Counted from the first letter of the stretch, positions 1 through 9,168 are shown. The stretch is 38,119 bases of DNA from an uncultured Hungatella sp. (GCA_910588325.1 CAJUPP010000033.1:1-38119), one strand, 5' to 3'. A program made the numbers and translations. Notes: generated by a model not told the origin, from the letters alone.

Positions 1-1602
1 CTTGTATTCCGCCAGCTTATCTAACAGCTCCTTCGCCTTCCTTGCGGTCTGTACACCCTCACTGTCGTCAAGCTCCGTCCCTTTCCCGATAATATCCGTC
101 ATGCCTTCCCGGATACTGTCCGAAATGAGTGCATTAAGAAAATCATTTAGATACCCGACATTCCCGTTCCTGATGTCCTCTGTGATGTTCGCTATCTGCG
201 CTGGTTTTAGTTTAGACAAAAGAACAACCGTCTCCACATGGGTCGACCATCCAAACATATCACAGCACCGCACCTTCTTCACCTCATACCCTTTATCACA
301 CAAATACCGCAGGTCTCTGGCCAATGTTGCAGAGTCACAGCTGACATAAACCACTCTCTCCGGAGCCATCTCCACAATCGTATCCAGGCACACCTGGTCG
401 CATCCCTTCCTAGGCGGGTCCACCACGATTACATCCGCCCGGATCCGATTCTTCTCATACCACTGTGGCAGTACCTCCTCCGCCTTTCCCGCAAAAAACT
501 CCACATTCTCAAGACCATTAATCTCTGCATTTTCTCTGGCATCCTCAATGGCCTCTGGAACAACCTCAACCCCGTAAACTTTACGTGCTTTCTGTGCCAG
601 AAACAAAGAAATTGTTCCTATCCCGCAGTACAAATCCCATACAATCTCATCTCCTGTAAGGCCTGCATACTCCAATGCCGTACCATACAGCTTTTCTGTC
701 TGCGCCGGATTCACCTGGTAAAATGACAGCGGTGAAATACGATATTTTATACTGCCAATATAATCCGTAATATATCCCGGGCCATAGAGATTCACTATCT
801 CCTTTCCCATAATTACATTATTTGTTTCTGTATTAACACTAAAAGAAATACTTGTCATTCCCTTTAACTTACAAAGTCTTCCCACCAGTTCTTCCGCCCT
901 TGGCAGCTTCCTTCCATTTACCACAAGACATACCATCAATTCTCCGGTTTGAAACCCCTTTCGGATTAATGCATGACGAACAATTCCCTTATGCTGCTGC
1001 TCATCATACGGCTGAACATGGAACTGCTTCATGTATTCTTTTATAACAGACAAAATCTCCCTGTTCTCCTCTACTCCCAGAAGACAATCCTCCTGAGGAA
1101 TAATCACATGGGTACGTCCGGCATAAAATCCGGTAATCACATTCCCTTCCTTATTCTGCCCAAAAGGAAACTGGGCTTTATTTCGGTATCGCCAGGGATT
1201 GTCCATTCCCATAATCGGCAGAAATTCTATGTCCCCAGTCTCATTTTCTGCCCCTCTCTTCAAATTACCAAACCCACCGATCCGGAGCAGATTATTATAA
1301 ACCTTATTTTCCTTAAACCGCAATTGCTCCTCATAGTTCATAGCCTGAAGCTGACAGCCGCCGCACTGGCGGGCCACCGGGCAGGCTGGTTCTATTCGAT
1401 TCTTTGAAGGCTTTACTACCTTCACAAGTCTGGCAAAACCATAAGATTTTTTCATCTTCATGGCTTTAGCCTCTACCACATCCCCTATAACCGTATCTTT
1501 AATAAACCAGATATATCCGTCCAGCTTTCCGATGCCAGCGCCCTCCTCACTGATATCTTCAATCACTACCGTAAAACTGTCATTTTTTTTAACATCCATC
1601 AT
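1..1602 (-). CDS. rlmD: 23S rRNA (uracil-5-)-methyltransferase, RlmD/RumA (TrmA) family, 3' end beyond window
   Basis: This enzyme methylates C5 of a uridine in 23S rRNA using SAM. The frame is open for all 534 codons from the ATG at 1602 (AAGGA 7 nt upstream) to the left edge, with no stop in the window. Visible are an N-terminal TRAM-like segment, a CPVARQCGGC iron-sulfur cluster motif, the SAM-binding DLYCGIGT, DPPRKG, and VSCDSATLARD with the nucleophilic Cys. The family normally ends soon after HVETVVLLSK. Here the frame continues with at least 77 residues starting KPAQIANITEDIR, which I recall from accessory proteins of integrative conjugative elements (DUF4316-like). The body is certain as TrmA family. 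RlmD rather than another paralog, and the origin of the tail, are inference. Confidence 0.88.
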   Translation of the reverse strand, partial: MMDVKKNDSFTVVIEDISEEGAGIGKLDGYIWFIKDTVIGDVVEAKAMKMKKSYGFARLVKVVKPSKNRIEPACPVARQCGGCQLQAMNYEEQLRFKENKVYNNLLRIGGFGNLKRGAENETGDIEFLPIMGMDNPWRYRNKAQFPFGQNKEGNVITGFYAGRTHVIIPQEDCLLGVEENREILSVIKEYMKQFHVQPYDEQQHKGIVRHALIRKGFQTGELMVCLVVNGRKLPRAEELVGRLCKLKGMTSISFSVNTETNNVIMGKEIVNLYGPGYITDYIGSIKYRISPLSFYQVNPAQTEKLYGTALEYAGLTGDEIVWDLYCGIGTISLFLAQKARKVYGVEVVPEAIEDARENAEINGLENVEFFAGKAEEVLPQWYEKNRIRADVIVVDPPRKGCDQVCLDTIVEMAPERVVYVSCDSATLARDLRYLCDKGYEVKKVRCCDMFGWSTHVETVVLLSKLKPAQIANITEDIRNGNVGYLNDFLNALISDSIREGMTDIIGKGTELDDSEGVQTARKAKELLDKLAEYK

Positions 1603-1682
1603 TCACTTTTCCTTAAGATTTATTTCCATAATTTTACACTTCTTTTATGAATTTAACAAACTCTATTCACAATTGTCTGCTA

Positions 1683-1691
1683 TGCTATAAA
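1683..1691 (+). promoter_or_regulatory. extended -10 promoter for the structured RNA
   Basis: TGCTATAAA matches an extended -10 (TGnTATAAT with one mismatch). No good -35 lies at 17 bp. Transcription would start near 1699, at the edge of the folded region that follows. Confidence 0.45.
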
Positions 1692-1698
1692 CATGATA

Positions 1699-1951
1699 TC
1701 GATAAGATATGAGACGGTTCAAGATTAACAGCAATAGCGCTGTTAAGAAAACCGTGACTATACGAAATTGGGTCTGGCAGCACACCGCGCGCAACCGTTG
1801 TCGGACCCGTCTAACAACAAGACGTACCAACTCTCTTGAGTCTGGAGAAAGTAGTACGCTTTACATAAATATATAAAAACTAGCGATACCTCCTAAGTAA
1901 AAAGGGTTGCTGCAAAAGTCAGATTTTCTGGGTTTTGCAGCAACCCTTTTT
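1699..1951 (+). ncRNA. structured non-coding RNA candidate, family unverified (raiA-like?)
   Basis: About 200 nt with no convincing ORF folds into three successive elements and ends in a strong terminator. First, ACGGTT (1714-1719) pairs with AACCGT (1750-1755) around a perfect 8-bp hairpin, TTAACAGC/GCTGTTAA. Second, GGGTC (1770-1774) pairs with GACCC (1804-1808); an inner GGCAGC/GTTGTC stem needs two G-U pairs, which favours the plus strand. Third, CGTAC (1823-1827) pairs with GTACG (1854-1858). An extended -10 lies just upstream. Size, multi-stem layout and a spore-forming Firmicute host fit the raiA-motif RNA class, but I cannot confirm its consensus from memory. 6S RNA is less likely because there is no single long bulged helix. 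Confidence 0.55.
1899..1951. terminator. bidirectional rho-independent terminator
   Basis: A perfect stem, AAAAAGGGTTGCTGCAAAA pairing with its complement, has a 15-nt loop and a T-run on each strand. It ends the plus-strand RNA and the minus-strand htrA-like/yhaM operon. Confidence 0.93.
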
Positions 1952-2009
1952 CCGTTCAGTTCATACTTCTTCTGTCCAAATATCAAAATTTATTCACCAG
2001 CATAGCCTT

Positions 2010-2957
2010 TCATCCCTCTGTCGTCTTTCGAATGTTGGTCTCCAGCAGACGGTTGTACCCTATCCACCCCCGATTCTCTCCTGCTCCATGCAGTGCCTCA
2101 ATCATCGTCTCCATCTTTGCATCCGTATTATCTGCGAAACTTAACGCCAGCGCCTCCAAAAGTGCCGGCTTTTTCGGAGAACCGTACTCCAGCTCACCAT
2201 GGTGAGATAAAATACAGTGCTTTAACTCATTCTCCAGTTTTTTCGGAAATCCTGAAATCTTTTGAATCCGCTCCGTTATCATCTCCGTACCTATAATAAT
2301 ATGTCCTAACAGCTGCCCGTCATCCGTATAATCATTCTCCGGAAATACCGACAGTTCCTTAAGTTTTCCAACATCATGAAACATGGCGGCTGTCAGCAAT
2401 AAATCCCTGTTTATCCCCGGATAATATCCTGCGTAATAATCACACATTTTTACTACACTTAAGGTGTGCTCTAAAAGTCCTCCCACAAATCCATGATGAA
2501 CACTTTTCGCCGCGCTGTGAAACTGAAATGCTTTCGCAAACTTTGCATCTTCTATAAAATAGCTGGAAGCCAGACGATTCAAATAAGGATTCCTGATAGA
2601 ATGGATGTAATTCACCAGTTCCTCATACATTACCTCAATATTCTTAGAAGACACCGGCAGATAATCCTCCGGAGAATATTCCCCTTCATCAGCCTTGCGG
2701 ATTCGGCGAATGTTTAACTGATTATTTCCCTGAAACACCGTTACCTCCGCATCCACGCACACATAATCCAATGTCTCAAAATTTCCAATTCCCGGAGAAC
2801 TCAAATCCCAGATTTTGGAGTCAATGGTCCCCGTCTTGTCCTGAAGAACCAGATTTCCATAATCCTTGCCGGCTTTTGTCTGTGCAATCTGTTTGCTTTT
2901 ACACAGATATATCTCAGATATTCTCATGCCTTCTTTCAAACTGTCAATAAACTTCAT
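2010..2957 (-). CDS. yhaM: 3'-5' exoribonuclease YhaM
   Basis: YhaM-type enzymes are cytoplasmic, metal-dependent 3'-5' exonucleases acting on RNA and single-stranded DNA. The 315-aa protein has the normal family length. An N-terminal OB-fold covers about residues 1-120 (MKFIDSLKEGMRISEIYLC start, YGNLVLQDKTGTIDSKIWD). An HD domain follows, with HHGFVGGLLEHTL, the FHDVGKLKE signature and HHGELEYGSPKKP as metal ligands. A GGGAG site precedes the ATG. It starts 12 bp after the stop of the HtrA-like gene, so the two are probably co-transcribed and share the terminator at 1899-1951. Confidence 0.93.
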   Translation of the reverse strand: MKFIDSLKEGMRISEIYLCKSKQIAQTKAGKDYGNLVLQDKTGTIDSKIWDLSSPGIGNFETLDYVCVDAEVTVFQGNNQLNIRRIRKADEGEYSPEDYLPVSSKNIEVMYEELVNYIHSIRNPYLNRLASSYFIEDAKFAKAFQFHSAAKSVHHGFVGGLLEHTLSVVKMCDYYAGYYPGINRDLLLTAAMFHDVGKLKELSVFPENDYTDDGQLLGHIIIGTEMITERIQKISGFPKKLENELKHCILSHHGELEYGSPKKPALLEALALSFADNTDAKMETMIEALHGAGENRGWIGYNRLLETNIRKTTEG

Positions 2958-2969
2958 ACTCTGCTCCCT

Positions 2970-4343
2970 CTACCTGGCTCCTACTGTTACCTGATATTCT
3001 AATTCTTTATATTCATCAATCCCTTTTCTCTGAACCAAAACTGAAATCTCGTCTCCCTGGTTCAGCTGCTCCATTCCGTTTTGATAATCCTTCATGGAGG
3101 TTATGGATTTATCACCCAGCCGTACAATGACATCCCCGTTCTGTATTCCTGCATTATAAACCGGCCCGTCTAAAATACACTCTGTCACATATACCCCTAA
3201 AGGCATGCCGCCTTCATTCATAGCCGCACTGACTTCCTGCCCCCGAAGTCCCAGATAAGGAATCGGAATTCCGTTGGACATCTTTTCCAGATTTATCTTA
3301 TAATCAGAGATAGCCATGACTGTAGCCATGTTGGTACTCTGCTCGCTGGCATATTCATCAGTCATCCACCCGACGACTTCCCCTGAAATATTAATTAAAA
3401 ATGTTCCTGCACCAGCATTGCCCTTAATATCCGCAAACAAAAGCCTGGTATTGTTATCCGGCACCTGAACATTGCGCAGCACATAAGAGATAAATCCGTA
3501 AGCGCTGGAATGAACATTTCCCGACGGTGCTCCTATTGCCGCAACCAAATCTCCTTGTCTGACACTGTAAGAATTCCCAAGCTTCAGCGTCACCGCATTC
3601 TTTCTGGTGCTTTCCTCCAATGTGAGAATATCTACGCTGACAACCGCCATGCCGGATATGGTATCTATCTGTTTGATAGTGCCGTCTGCCTCCGTATTGT
3701 CAATAAATGTAACCTTAATAGAATCGGCATTCTCCACAGCGCTTTCCGGAGTAAGAATCAAAAATTCCTGACTGGTGGAGGCAATAATCACTCCGGCATA
3801 CATGCCCGACACTTCCACCGGATTGTCAAACCAATCTACCTCCTTCTTCACGGAATGAACCACCACAATCCCTTTATCTGCCTCCGTGACAACATTTTTT
3901 AAAGAACTGTACATAGAACTCAAATCATTTACCGTATACTGATACTCCTCTATGGCTGACTGGAGGATGTCTTCGATGGGCTCTGTTTCCGGCGGTTCAC
4001 TTTCCGTCTCCTCCGCCGAGGTCTCTGTCTCTGTTGTCTCAGGTGACAGTGTCTGTGATGGCTGTGCCTCCTGGGAAGTCTGTGGGCTTTGCGTCTCTTC
4101 GTCTCTGGGAATCGTGACAGGAATGCTCTCTGTCGTCTCCTCCTCAACCAAATATTTTTCCGCCAGAGGTCTCGCCACAGCAAAGCTTACCCCTGCTGCC
4201 GCACCGCCCAAAATCGCTATAAACGCAAACATGAAGACGCGCCCCACGATCTGTCTGCGCGTCAAAGGCGGCCGTTCCACTTTTTCTCGTATAAACGGAC
4301 GTTTCTGTTTTGGTTCTTGATCAGGATTATTTTCTCTCGGCAT
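2970..4343 (-). CDS. membrane-anchored HtrA/DegP-like protein with PDZ domain, catalytic triad lost
   Basis: The 457-aa protein has a basic N-terminus, one membrane segment (about 33-56), a Thr/Glu/Ser/Pro-rich extracellular linker (about 66-125), a trypsin-like S1C domain (about 150-340) and a C-terminal PDZ domain (about 360-455, with GPVYNAGIQNGDVIVRLG). The HtrA fold is clear, but the catalytic positions are replaced. The TNNHVV motif reads TPESAV (His to Ser201), the DLAV motif reads GMAV (Asp to Gly231), and GNSGGP reads GNAGAG (Ser to Ala310). I read it as a surface pseudoprotease that may bind peptides or signal through its PDZ domain. AGGAGGG precedes the ATG, and yhaM follows at 12 bp. 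Confidence 0.88.
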   Translation of the reverse strand: MPRENNPDQEPKQKRPFIREKVERPPLTRRQIVGRVFMFAFIAILGGAAAGVSFAVARPLAEKYLVEEETTESIPVTIPRDEETQSPQTSQEAQPSQTLSPETTETETSAEETESEPPETEPIEDILQSAIEEYQYTVNDLSSMYSSLKNVVTEADKGIVVVHSVKKEVDWFDNPVEVSGMYAGVIIASTSQEFLILTPESAVENADSIKVTFIDNTEADGTIKQIDTISGMAVVSVDILTLEESTRKNAVTLKLGNSYSVRQGDLVAAIGAPSGNVHSSAYGFISYVLRNVQVPDNNTRLLFADIKGNAGAGTFLINISGEVVGWMTDEYASEQSTNMATVMAISDYKINLEKMSNGIPIPYLGLRGQEVSAAMNEGGMPLGVYVTECILDGPVYNAGIQNGDVIVRLGDKSITSMKDYQNGMEQLNQGDEISVLVQRKGIDEYKELEYQVTVGAR

Positions 4344-4373
4344 ACCACACCCTCCTCTCAGAGAACTACATAT

Positions 4374-4402
4374 ATTATAGAATGATAGTTCGATTTATGC
4401 AA
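4374..4402 (-). promoter_or_regulatory. sigma-A promoter of the htrA-like/yhaM operon
   Basis: On the minus strand, TTGCAT (4402-4397), a 17-bp spacer and a perfect TATAAT (4379-4374) lie about 30 bp upstream of the ATG at 4343. Confidence 0.8.
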
Positions 4403-4444
4403 CAAAAAAGAACATTTTTAAGCCTCCCCTTATCTTTCTTTTTA

Positions 4445-4453
4445 TGGTATAAT
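4445..4453 (+). promoter_or_regulatory. extended -10 promoter upstream of mutS2
   Basis: TGGTATAAT is a perfect extended -10 with no recognisable -35 at 17 bp. It leaves a leader of about 100 nt before the mutS2 ATG. Confidence 0.6.
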
Positions 4454-4562
4454 CAAAGAAACGTATCACTTATCCGCGCTCATCAGTAATAAACATCGTC
4501 TTCACAAACAGAACAGGTTCCAACACAGCACTATTAACTAAACTTAAAAAGGACTAAAAAAT

Positions 4563-6944
4563 ATGAATATAAAATCACTAAAAACCTTAGAATATGACAA
4601 AATTATAACCCAGCTTCAAGAATACGCCTCCTCCCTCCTTGGCCGGGAAATGTGCGAAAACCTCCTGCCCTCCACGGACATCCACGAAATCCGCCAGCTT
4701 CAATCTGAAACCACGGACGCCTTAACCAGAGTCCGCATGAAGGGAAGCATCTCCTTCTCCGGCCTTAAAGATATCACAGGTTCTTTAAAGCGTCTGGAAA
4801 TCGGCAGTTCTTTAAGCATCAGCGAATTATTATTGCTTAGTTCCAACTTAACTCTCTCCGCCCGTGCCAAGGCCTACGGACGCCACGAGGAATCCGAACT
4901 GCCTGATGATACCCTGGAGGAAATGTTCCGCCTTTTAGAACCTCTCACTCCGCTGAACACTGAAATCAAGCGGTGCATCCTGTCTGAAGAGGAGATCAGC
5001 GATGACGCCAGCCCTGGTCTGCGTCATGTCCGCCGATCCATGAAGGTCTTAAACGACAGGGTACACTCCCAGTTGAATGCTTTGTTAAATTCCAATCGTT
5101 CTTATCTTCAGGATGCTGTCATCACCATGCGTGACGGCCGTTATTGCCTGCCGGTAAAAGCAGAACACAAAAACCAGGTCTCCGGCATGGTCCATGACCA
5201 GTCCTCCACCGGCTCCACGTTGTTTATCGAACCCATGGCAATCATCCAGCTGAACAACGAACTGCGTGAATTAGAAATACAGGAAAAGAAAGAAATCGAA
5301 GCTGTCCTGGCTGATTTAAGCAACCAGGCCGCTCCCTACACAAATGAGCTTCGTCTGAACCAGCAGCTTTTGGCCAAGCTGGACTTTATCTTTGCCAAAG
5401 CCGCCCTGTCCAGACATTTCAAATGCAGCGAGCCCAAATTCAACACCAACGGATATCTGAATATTAAAGATGGCCGTCATCCTCTTCTGGATCCGGCCAA
5501 AGTAGTCCCCATCAACATCCATCTGGGAAAGGACTTTGACCTCCTTATCGTCACTGGTCCCAATACTGGCGGGAAAACCGTTTCTTTAAAAACCGTAGGC
5601 TTATTTACCCTGATGGGTCAGGCGGGACTTCACATTCCTGCCTTTGACGGCTCTGAACTGGCCGTATTCGAAGAAGTTTTTGCCGATATCGGAGATGAAC
5701 AGAGTATTGAGCAAAGCCTCAGTACCTTCTCTGCCCACATGACAAATATCGTCTCTATTTTAGATCAGGCAGACAGTCATTCCCTGTGCCTGTTTGACGA
5801 GTTAGGTGCCGGAACAGACCCGACAGAAGGCGCCGCTCTGGCAATCTCCATCTTAAACTTCCTGCACAATATGAAGTGCAGAACCATGGCTACCACCCAT
5901 TACAGCGAGCTGAAGGTCTTTGCCCTGACAAGCCCAGGCGTGGAAAATGCCTGCTGCGAATTCAGTGTGGAGAATCTTCAGCCCACCTACCGGCTTCTTA
6001 TCGGCATTCCCGGCAAAAGCAATGCATTTGCCATCTCCAAAAAACTTGGACTGCCGGATTTTCTCATTGAAGATGCCAAAAATCATCTGGAGTCCAATGA
6101 TGAGGCTTTCGAAGACCTTCTGGCCCATTTGGAGCAAAGCCGATTAACCATCGAAAAAGAACAGGAAGAAATTAAGGTTTACAAAGAAGAGGTAGCACAG
6201 TTAAAATCCCGCCTCTCCCAAAAGGAAGAGCGGCTGGACCAGAGAAAAGAAAAACTGCTGCGCCAGGCCAATGAAGAAGCCCAGAGGATTCTGCGCCAGG
6301 CCAAGGAGACTGCGGACCAGACCATCAAAAACGTAAACCGTCTGGCCGCCTCTTCTGGTGTCAACAAAGAGCTGGAAGCAGAGCGAGCCCGCCTTCGTCA
6401 GCAGATGGAAAAGGTTGACCAAAGCTTGTCCATCAAAGCCAAAGGCCCCAAAAAGACGATCTCCCCAAAGGCAGTTCGGATTGGTGACAGTGTAAAAGTA
6501 CTGTCATTAAATTTAACAGGAACCGTCAGCACTCTTCCCAATGCCAAGGGCGATCTGTTCGTACAGATGGGAATTCTGCGCTCCCAGGTAAATATTAAAG
6601 ATCTGGAACTGGTAGAAGAATCATCTGTCAGCGGACCCGGCCTGGAAAAAACAAAAGAAAAAACCGGCGGCGGAAAGATTAAGATGTCCAAATCTTTCAC
6701 CATATCCCCAGAGGTAAACCTTATCGGAATGACTACGGATGAGGCCATTCCTGCACTGGACAAATACCTGGATGATGCCTATCTGGCCCATCTTTTGCAG
6801 GTACGGATAGTACATGGAAGAGGAACCGGAGCCTTACGAAACGCTGTTCACAAGCGATTAAAGAAACTGAACTATGTGAAGGAATTCCGCCTGGGAGAAT
6901 TCGGCGAAGGCGATTCCGGAGTCACCATTGTGGTCTTTAAATAG
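4563..6944 (+). CDS. mutS2: MutS2 family ATPase/endonuclease with Smr domain
   Basis: MutS2 is a cytoplasmic ATPase related to mismatch-repair MutS. It has been linked to suppression of recombination and to rescue of collided ribosomes. The 793-aa length is standard. A MutS-like core and lever precede the ABC-type ATPase, with Walker A TGPNTGGKT (about residues 334-342), Walker B LCLFDELGAGTDP and the H-loop ATTHYSELK. A long coiled coil follows (about 515-640), then a C-terminal Smr domain with LIGMTTDEA and the HGRGTGALR nuclease motif. AAGGA precedes the ATG. The response regulator starts 10 bp after the stop, so the three plus-strand genes are probably one transcript. Confidence 0.96.
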   Translation: MNIKSLKTLEYDKIITQLQEYASSLLGREMCENLLPSTDIHEIRQLQSETTDALTRVRMKGSISFSGLKDITGSLKRLEIGSSLSISELLLLSSNLTLSARAKAYGRHEESELPDDTLEEMFRLLEPLTPLNTEIKRCILSEEEISDDASPGLRHVRRSMKVLNDRVHSQLNALLNSNRSYLQDAVITMRDGRYCLPVKAEHKNQVSGMVHDQSSTGSTLFIEPMAIIQLNNELRELEIQEKKEIEAVLADLSNQAAPYTNELRLNQQLLAKLDFIFAKAALSRHFKCSEPKFNTNGYLNIKDGRHPLLDPAKVVPINIHLGKDFDLLIVTGPNTGGKTVSLKTVGLFTLMGQAGLHIPAFDGSELAVFEEVFADIGDEQSIEQSLSTFSAHMTNIVSILDQADSHSLCLFDELGAGTDPTEGAALAISILNFLHNMKCRTMATTHYSELKVFALTSPGVENACCEFSVENLQPTYRLLIGIPGKSNAFAISKKLGLPDFLIEDAKNHLESNDEAFEDLLAHLEQSRLTIEKEQEEIKVYKEEVAQLKSRLSQKEERLDQRKEKLLRQANEEAQRILRQAKETADQTIKNVNRLAASSGVNKELEAERARLRQQMEKVDQSLSIKAKGPKKTISPKAVRIGDSVKVLSLNLTGTVSTLPNAKGDLFVQMGILRSQVNIKDLELVEESSVSGPGLEKTKEKTGGGKIKMSKSFTISPEVNLIGMTTDEAIPALDKYLDDAYLAHLLQVRIVHGRGTGALRNAVHKRLKKLNYVKEFRLGEFGEGDSGVTIVVFK

Positions 6945-6954
6945 GAGGAATAAT

Positions 6955-7671
6955 ATGGCAGAACGACAAAAAGTTTTAATCGTTGATGACGATGCCAATA
7001 TTGCGGAATTGATTTCGCTGTACCTGATAAAAGAATGCTATGAAACCAGAATTGTATACGACGGTGAGGAAGCCCTTCAAGCTTTTCCCGTATTCCGTCC
7101 CAACATCATCCTGCTGGACCTGATGCTACCCGGAATCGATGGATACCAGGTGTGTCGGGAACTGCGCGCCACTTCCCAGGTTCCCATCATCATGCTGTCC
7201 GCCAAAGGAGAAATCTTTGATAAAGTATTGGGCCTAGAACTAGGTGCGGATGATTACATGATTAAGCCCTTCGACTCCAAAGAATTAGTCGCAAGGGTAA
7301 AGGCTGTTCTGCGGCGGTATCAGGCTGCTCCTGCTGCTGCGGCTTCCCCTTCCCACGCAGACCAGCAGGGCGACTTTGTAGAGTACCCTGACCTGTTGGT
7401 TAACCTGACAAATTATTCTGTAATCTATCAGGGACGCTCTATAGAGATGCCGCCTAAAGAGCTGGAGCTTTTATATTTCCTGGCTTCCTCTCCCAATCAG
7501 GTATTTACCAGAGAACAGCTTTTAGACCATATATGGGGATATGAATACATCGGAGACACCCGGACCGTAGATGTGCATATCAAACGTCTCCGTGAAAAAA
7601 TCAAAGACAATGAAAGCTGGTCTCTCAGCACGGTTTGGGGAATCGGATATAAGTTTGAGGTAAAACGCTGA
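6955..7671 (+). CDS. OmpR/PhoB-family response regulator
   Basis: This is the DNA-binding partner of the kinase encoded next. The 238-aa protein has a receiver domain with the acidic pocket VDDD (residues 10-13), phosphoacceptor Asp55 in LLDLMLPG, and the conserved Lys in MIKPFDS. An Ala/Pro linker follows, then a winged-helix domain with GYEYIGDTRTVDVHIKRLR. The ATG at 6955 was chosen because an ideal GGAGG lies 7 nt upstream; an earlier in-frame start at 6928 would overlap mutS2 and lacks a ribosome site. The signal sensed is not evident from the sequence. Confidence 0.94.
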   Translation: MAERQKVLIVDDDANIAELISLYLIKECYETRIVYDGEEALQAFPVFRPNIILLDLMLPGIDGYQVCRELRATSQVPIIMLSAKGEIFDKVLGLELGADDYMIKPFDSKELVARVKAVLRRYQAAPAAAASPSHADQQGDFVEYPDLLVNLTNYSVIYQGRSIEMPPKELELLYFLASSPNQVFTREQLLDHIWGYEYIGDTRTVDVHIKRLREKIKDNESWSLSTVWGIGYKFEVKR

Positions 7672-7672
7672 G

Positions 7673-9079
7673 ATGAGGATAAAACATTCCCTTTATTATA
7701 AGTTCATACTTGGGTATCTGATCTTTGGCCTCCTTGAGTTTATCGTTATTGCCACTGTCTCTTCCAACATGGCCTATAATTATCTGGTACAGGCCAAGGC
7801 AGATTCCCTTTATGATGAAGCCAGCCTTCTTGCCTCTAACTACAGTGACATTTACCGGGGACAAAACATGAATTTTGATTCCACTCTCCAGTTAGAAGCT
7901 GTGGCTGCTTATCTCCATGGAGAAGTCTGGATTGTAAATAATCGGGGGACTGTTGTAGCAGACAGCAGTCACTCCCGCACTTCTGACTCCATTGACGGAT
8001 TTGACCCTACCTTTACAGGAAACAAATCCTACCGGATCAGCAACTATTACGGCTGCTTTAACTATGATGTTCTCACTGTATCCGTTCCTATTACCGGAAA
8101 CTACCGAATCCATGGCTATGTGCTGATTCACCTTCCTGTCAGCGAAATTCAGGATACGATAAACAATTTTTTAAATATTTTATATATTACATGCATCATT
8201 ATTTTGGGTCTTTCGCTGATTATCCTTCTGGTATTTACAACTACGGTATATTTTCCGTTAAAAAAAATCACTGCCGCTGCCAACCAATATGCCGAGGGAA
8301 ATTTAAAACACAAGCTGACTCTTTACACTCAGGATGAAATGGGGTATCTGGCTGCAACGCTGAATTACATGTCCGATGAGCTGGACAAGATGGAAGAATA
8401 CCAGAAGAATTTTATTGCCAATGTATCTCACGACTTCCGTTCTCCGCTGACCTCCATCAAGGGTTACTTGGAAGCCATACTGGATGGAACCATTCCGCCG
8501 GATATGCAGGAAAAATATCTGACGAGGGTCATCTCGGAGACTGAGCGCTTAAATAAGCTGACCCAGGGGCTTCTGACTCTGAACAATTTAGACAACAAAG
8601 GATATCTGTCCAGAAATAATTTCGATATTAACCGGGTAATCAAAGACACTGCCGCTTCCTTTGAGGGCACCTGCAATGCAAAGGATATTGTGCTGGATTT
8701 AACATTTTCTCATAATATTATCATGGTTTATGCCGACCTGGGAAAAATCCAGCAGGTACTGTACAATTTAATTGATAATGCGATCAAATTCAGCCATCCC
8801 AATTCTGTTATCTACATACAGGCTACCATAAAATACGAAAAGGTCTTTGTATCCGTAAAAGATACGGGCATTGGAATTCCCAAAAACAATTTAAAGAAGA
8901 TCTGGGAGCGGTTTTATAAATCCGACTCCTCCCGGGGCAAAGACAAGAGAGGCACCGGCTTAGGGCTGTCTATCGTAAAAGAAATTATCCAGAATCACGG
9001 TGAAACCATTGATGTCATTAGCACAGAGGATGTGGGAACAGAGTTCATCTTCACCCTGCCTCGGGCTACCAATCTGTAG
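7673..9079 (+). CDS. membrane sensor histidine kinase
   Basis: The 468-aa kinase has a membrane segment at about residues 10-32, an extracytoplasmic sensing region of about 130 residues, a second membrane segment (about 166-192) and a HAMP linker. The HisKA domain has His253 in VSHDFRSPL. The ATPase domain has the N box NLIDNAIKFS, G1 DTGIGIP and G2 GTGLGLSIV. Its start codon lies 1 nt after the regulator's stop, the usual arrangement of a coupled pair. It probably responds to an envelope or extracellular cue. A terminator follows at 9113-9162. Confidence 0.95.
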   Translation: MRIKHSLYYKFILGYLIFGLLEFIVIATVSSNMAYNYLVQAKADSLYDEASLLASNYSDIYRGQNMNFDSTLQLEAVAAYLHGEVWIVNNRGTVVADSSHSRTSDSIDGFDPTFTGNKSYRISNYYGCFNYDVLTVSVPITGNYRIHGYVLIHLPVSEIQDTINNFLNILYITCIIILGLSLIILLVFTTTVYFPLKKITAAANQYAEGNLKHKLTLYTQDEMGYLAATLNYMSDELDKMEEYQKNFIANVSHDFRSPLTSIKGYLEAILDGTIPPDMQEKYLTRVISETERLNKLTQGLLTLNNLDNKGYLSRNNFDINRVIKDTAASFEGTCNAKDIVLDLTFSHNIIMVYADLGKIQQVLYNLIDNAIKFSHPNSVIYIQATIKYEKVFVSVKDTGIGIPKNNLKKIWERFYKSDSSRGKDKRGTGLGLSIVKEIIQNHGETIDVISTEDVGTEFIFTLPRATNL

Positions 9080-9112
9080 CATATGAATGATCTTCTCTGG
9101 CATTAACATATA

Positions 9113-9162
9113 AAAAATAAGGTTACCTGCTGATTTCTCAGTACACAGGTAACCTTATTTTT
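9113..9162. terminator. bidirectional terminator between the kinase gene and ridA
   Basis: AAAAATAAGGTTACCTG pairs perfectly with its complement across a 16-nt loop, with T-runs on both strands. It separates convergent genes. Confidence 0.92.
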
Positions 9163-9168
9163 CTACAT

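Noticed and set aside
2..1690. Several plus-strand ORFs of 64-162 codons
   Set aside because: They are antisense to the continuous RlmD frame on the minus strand, have no ribosome sites and no family resemblance.
3952..4320. Plus-strand ORF of 122 codons
   Set aside because: It is the shadow of the Thr/Glu/Ser/Pro-rich linker and membrane segment of the HtrA-like gene.
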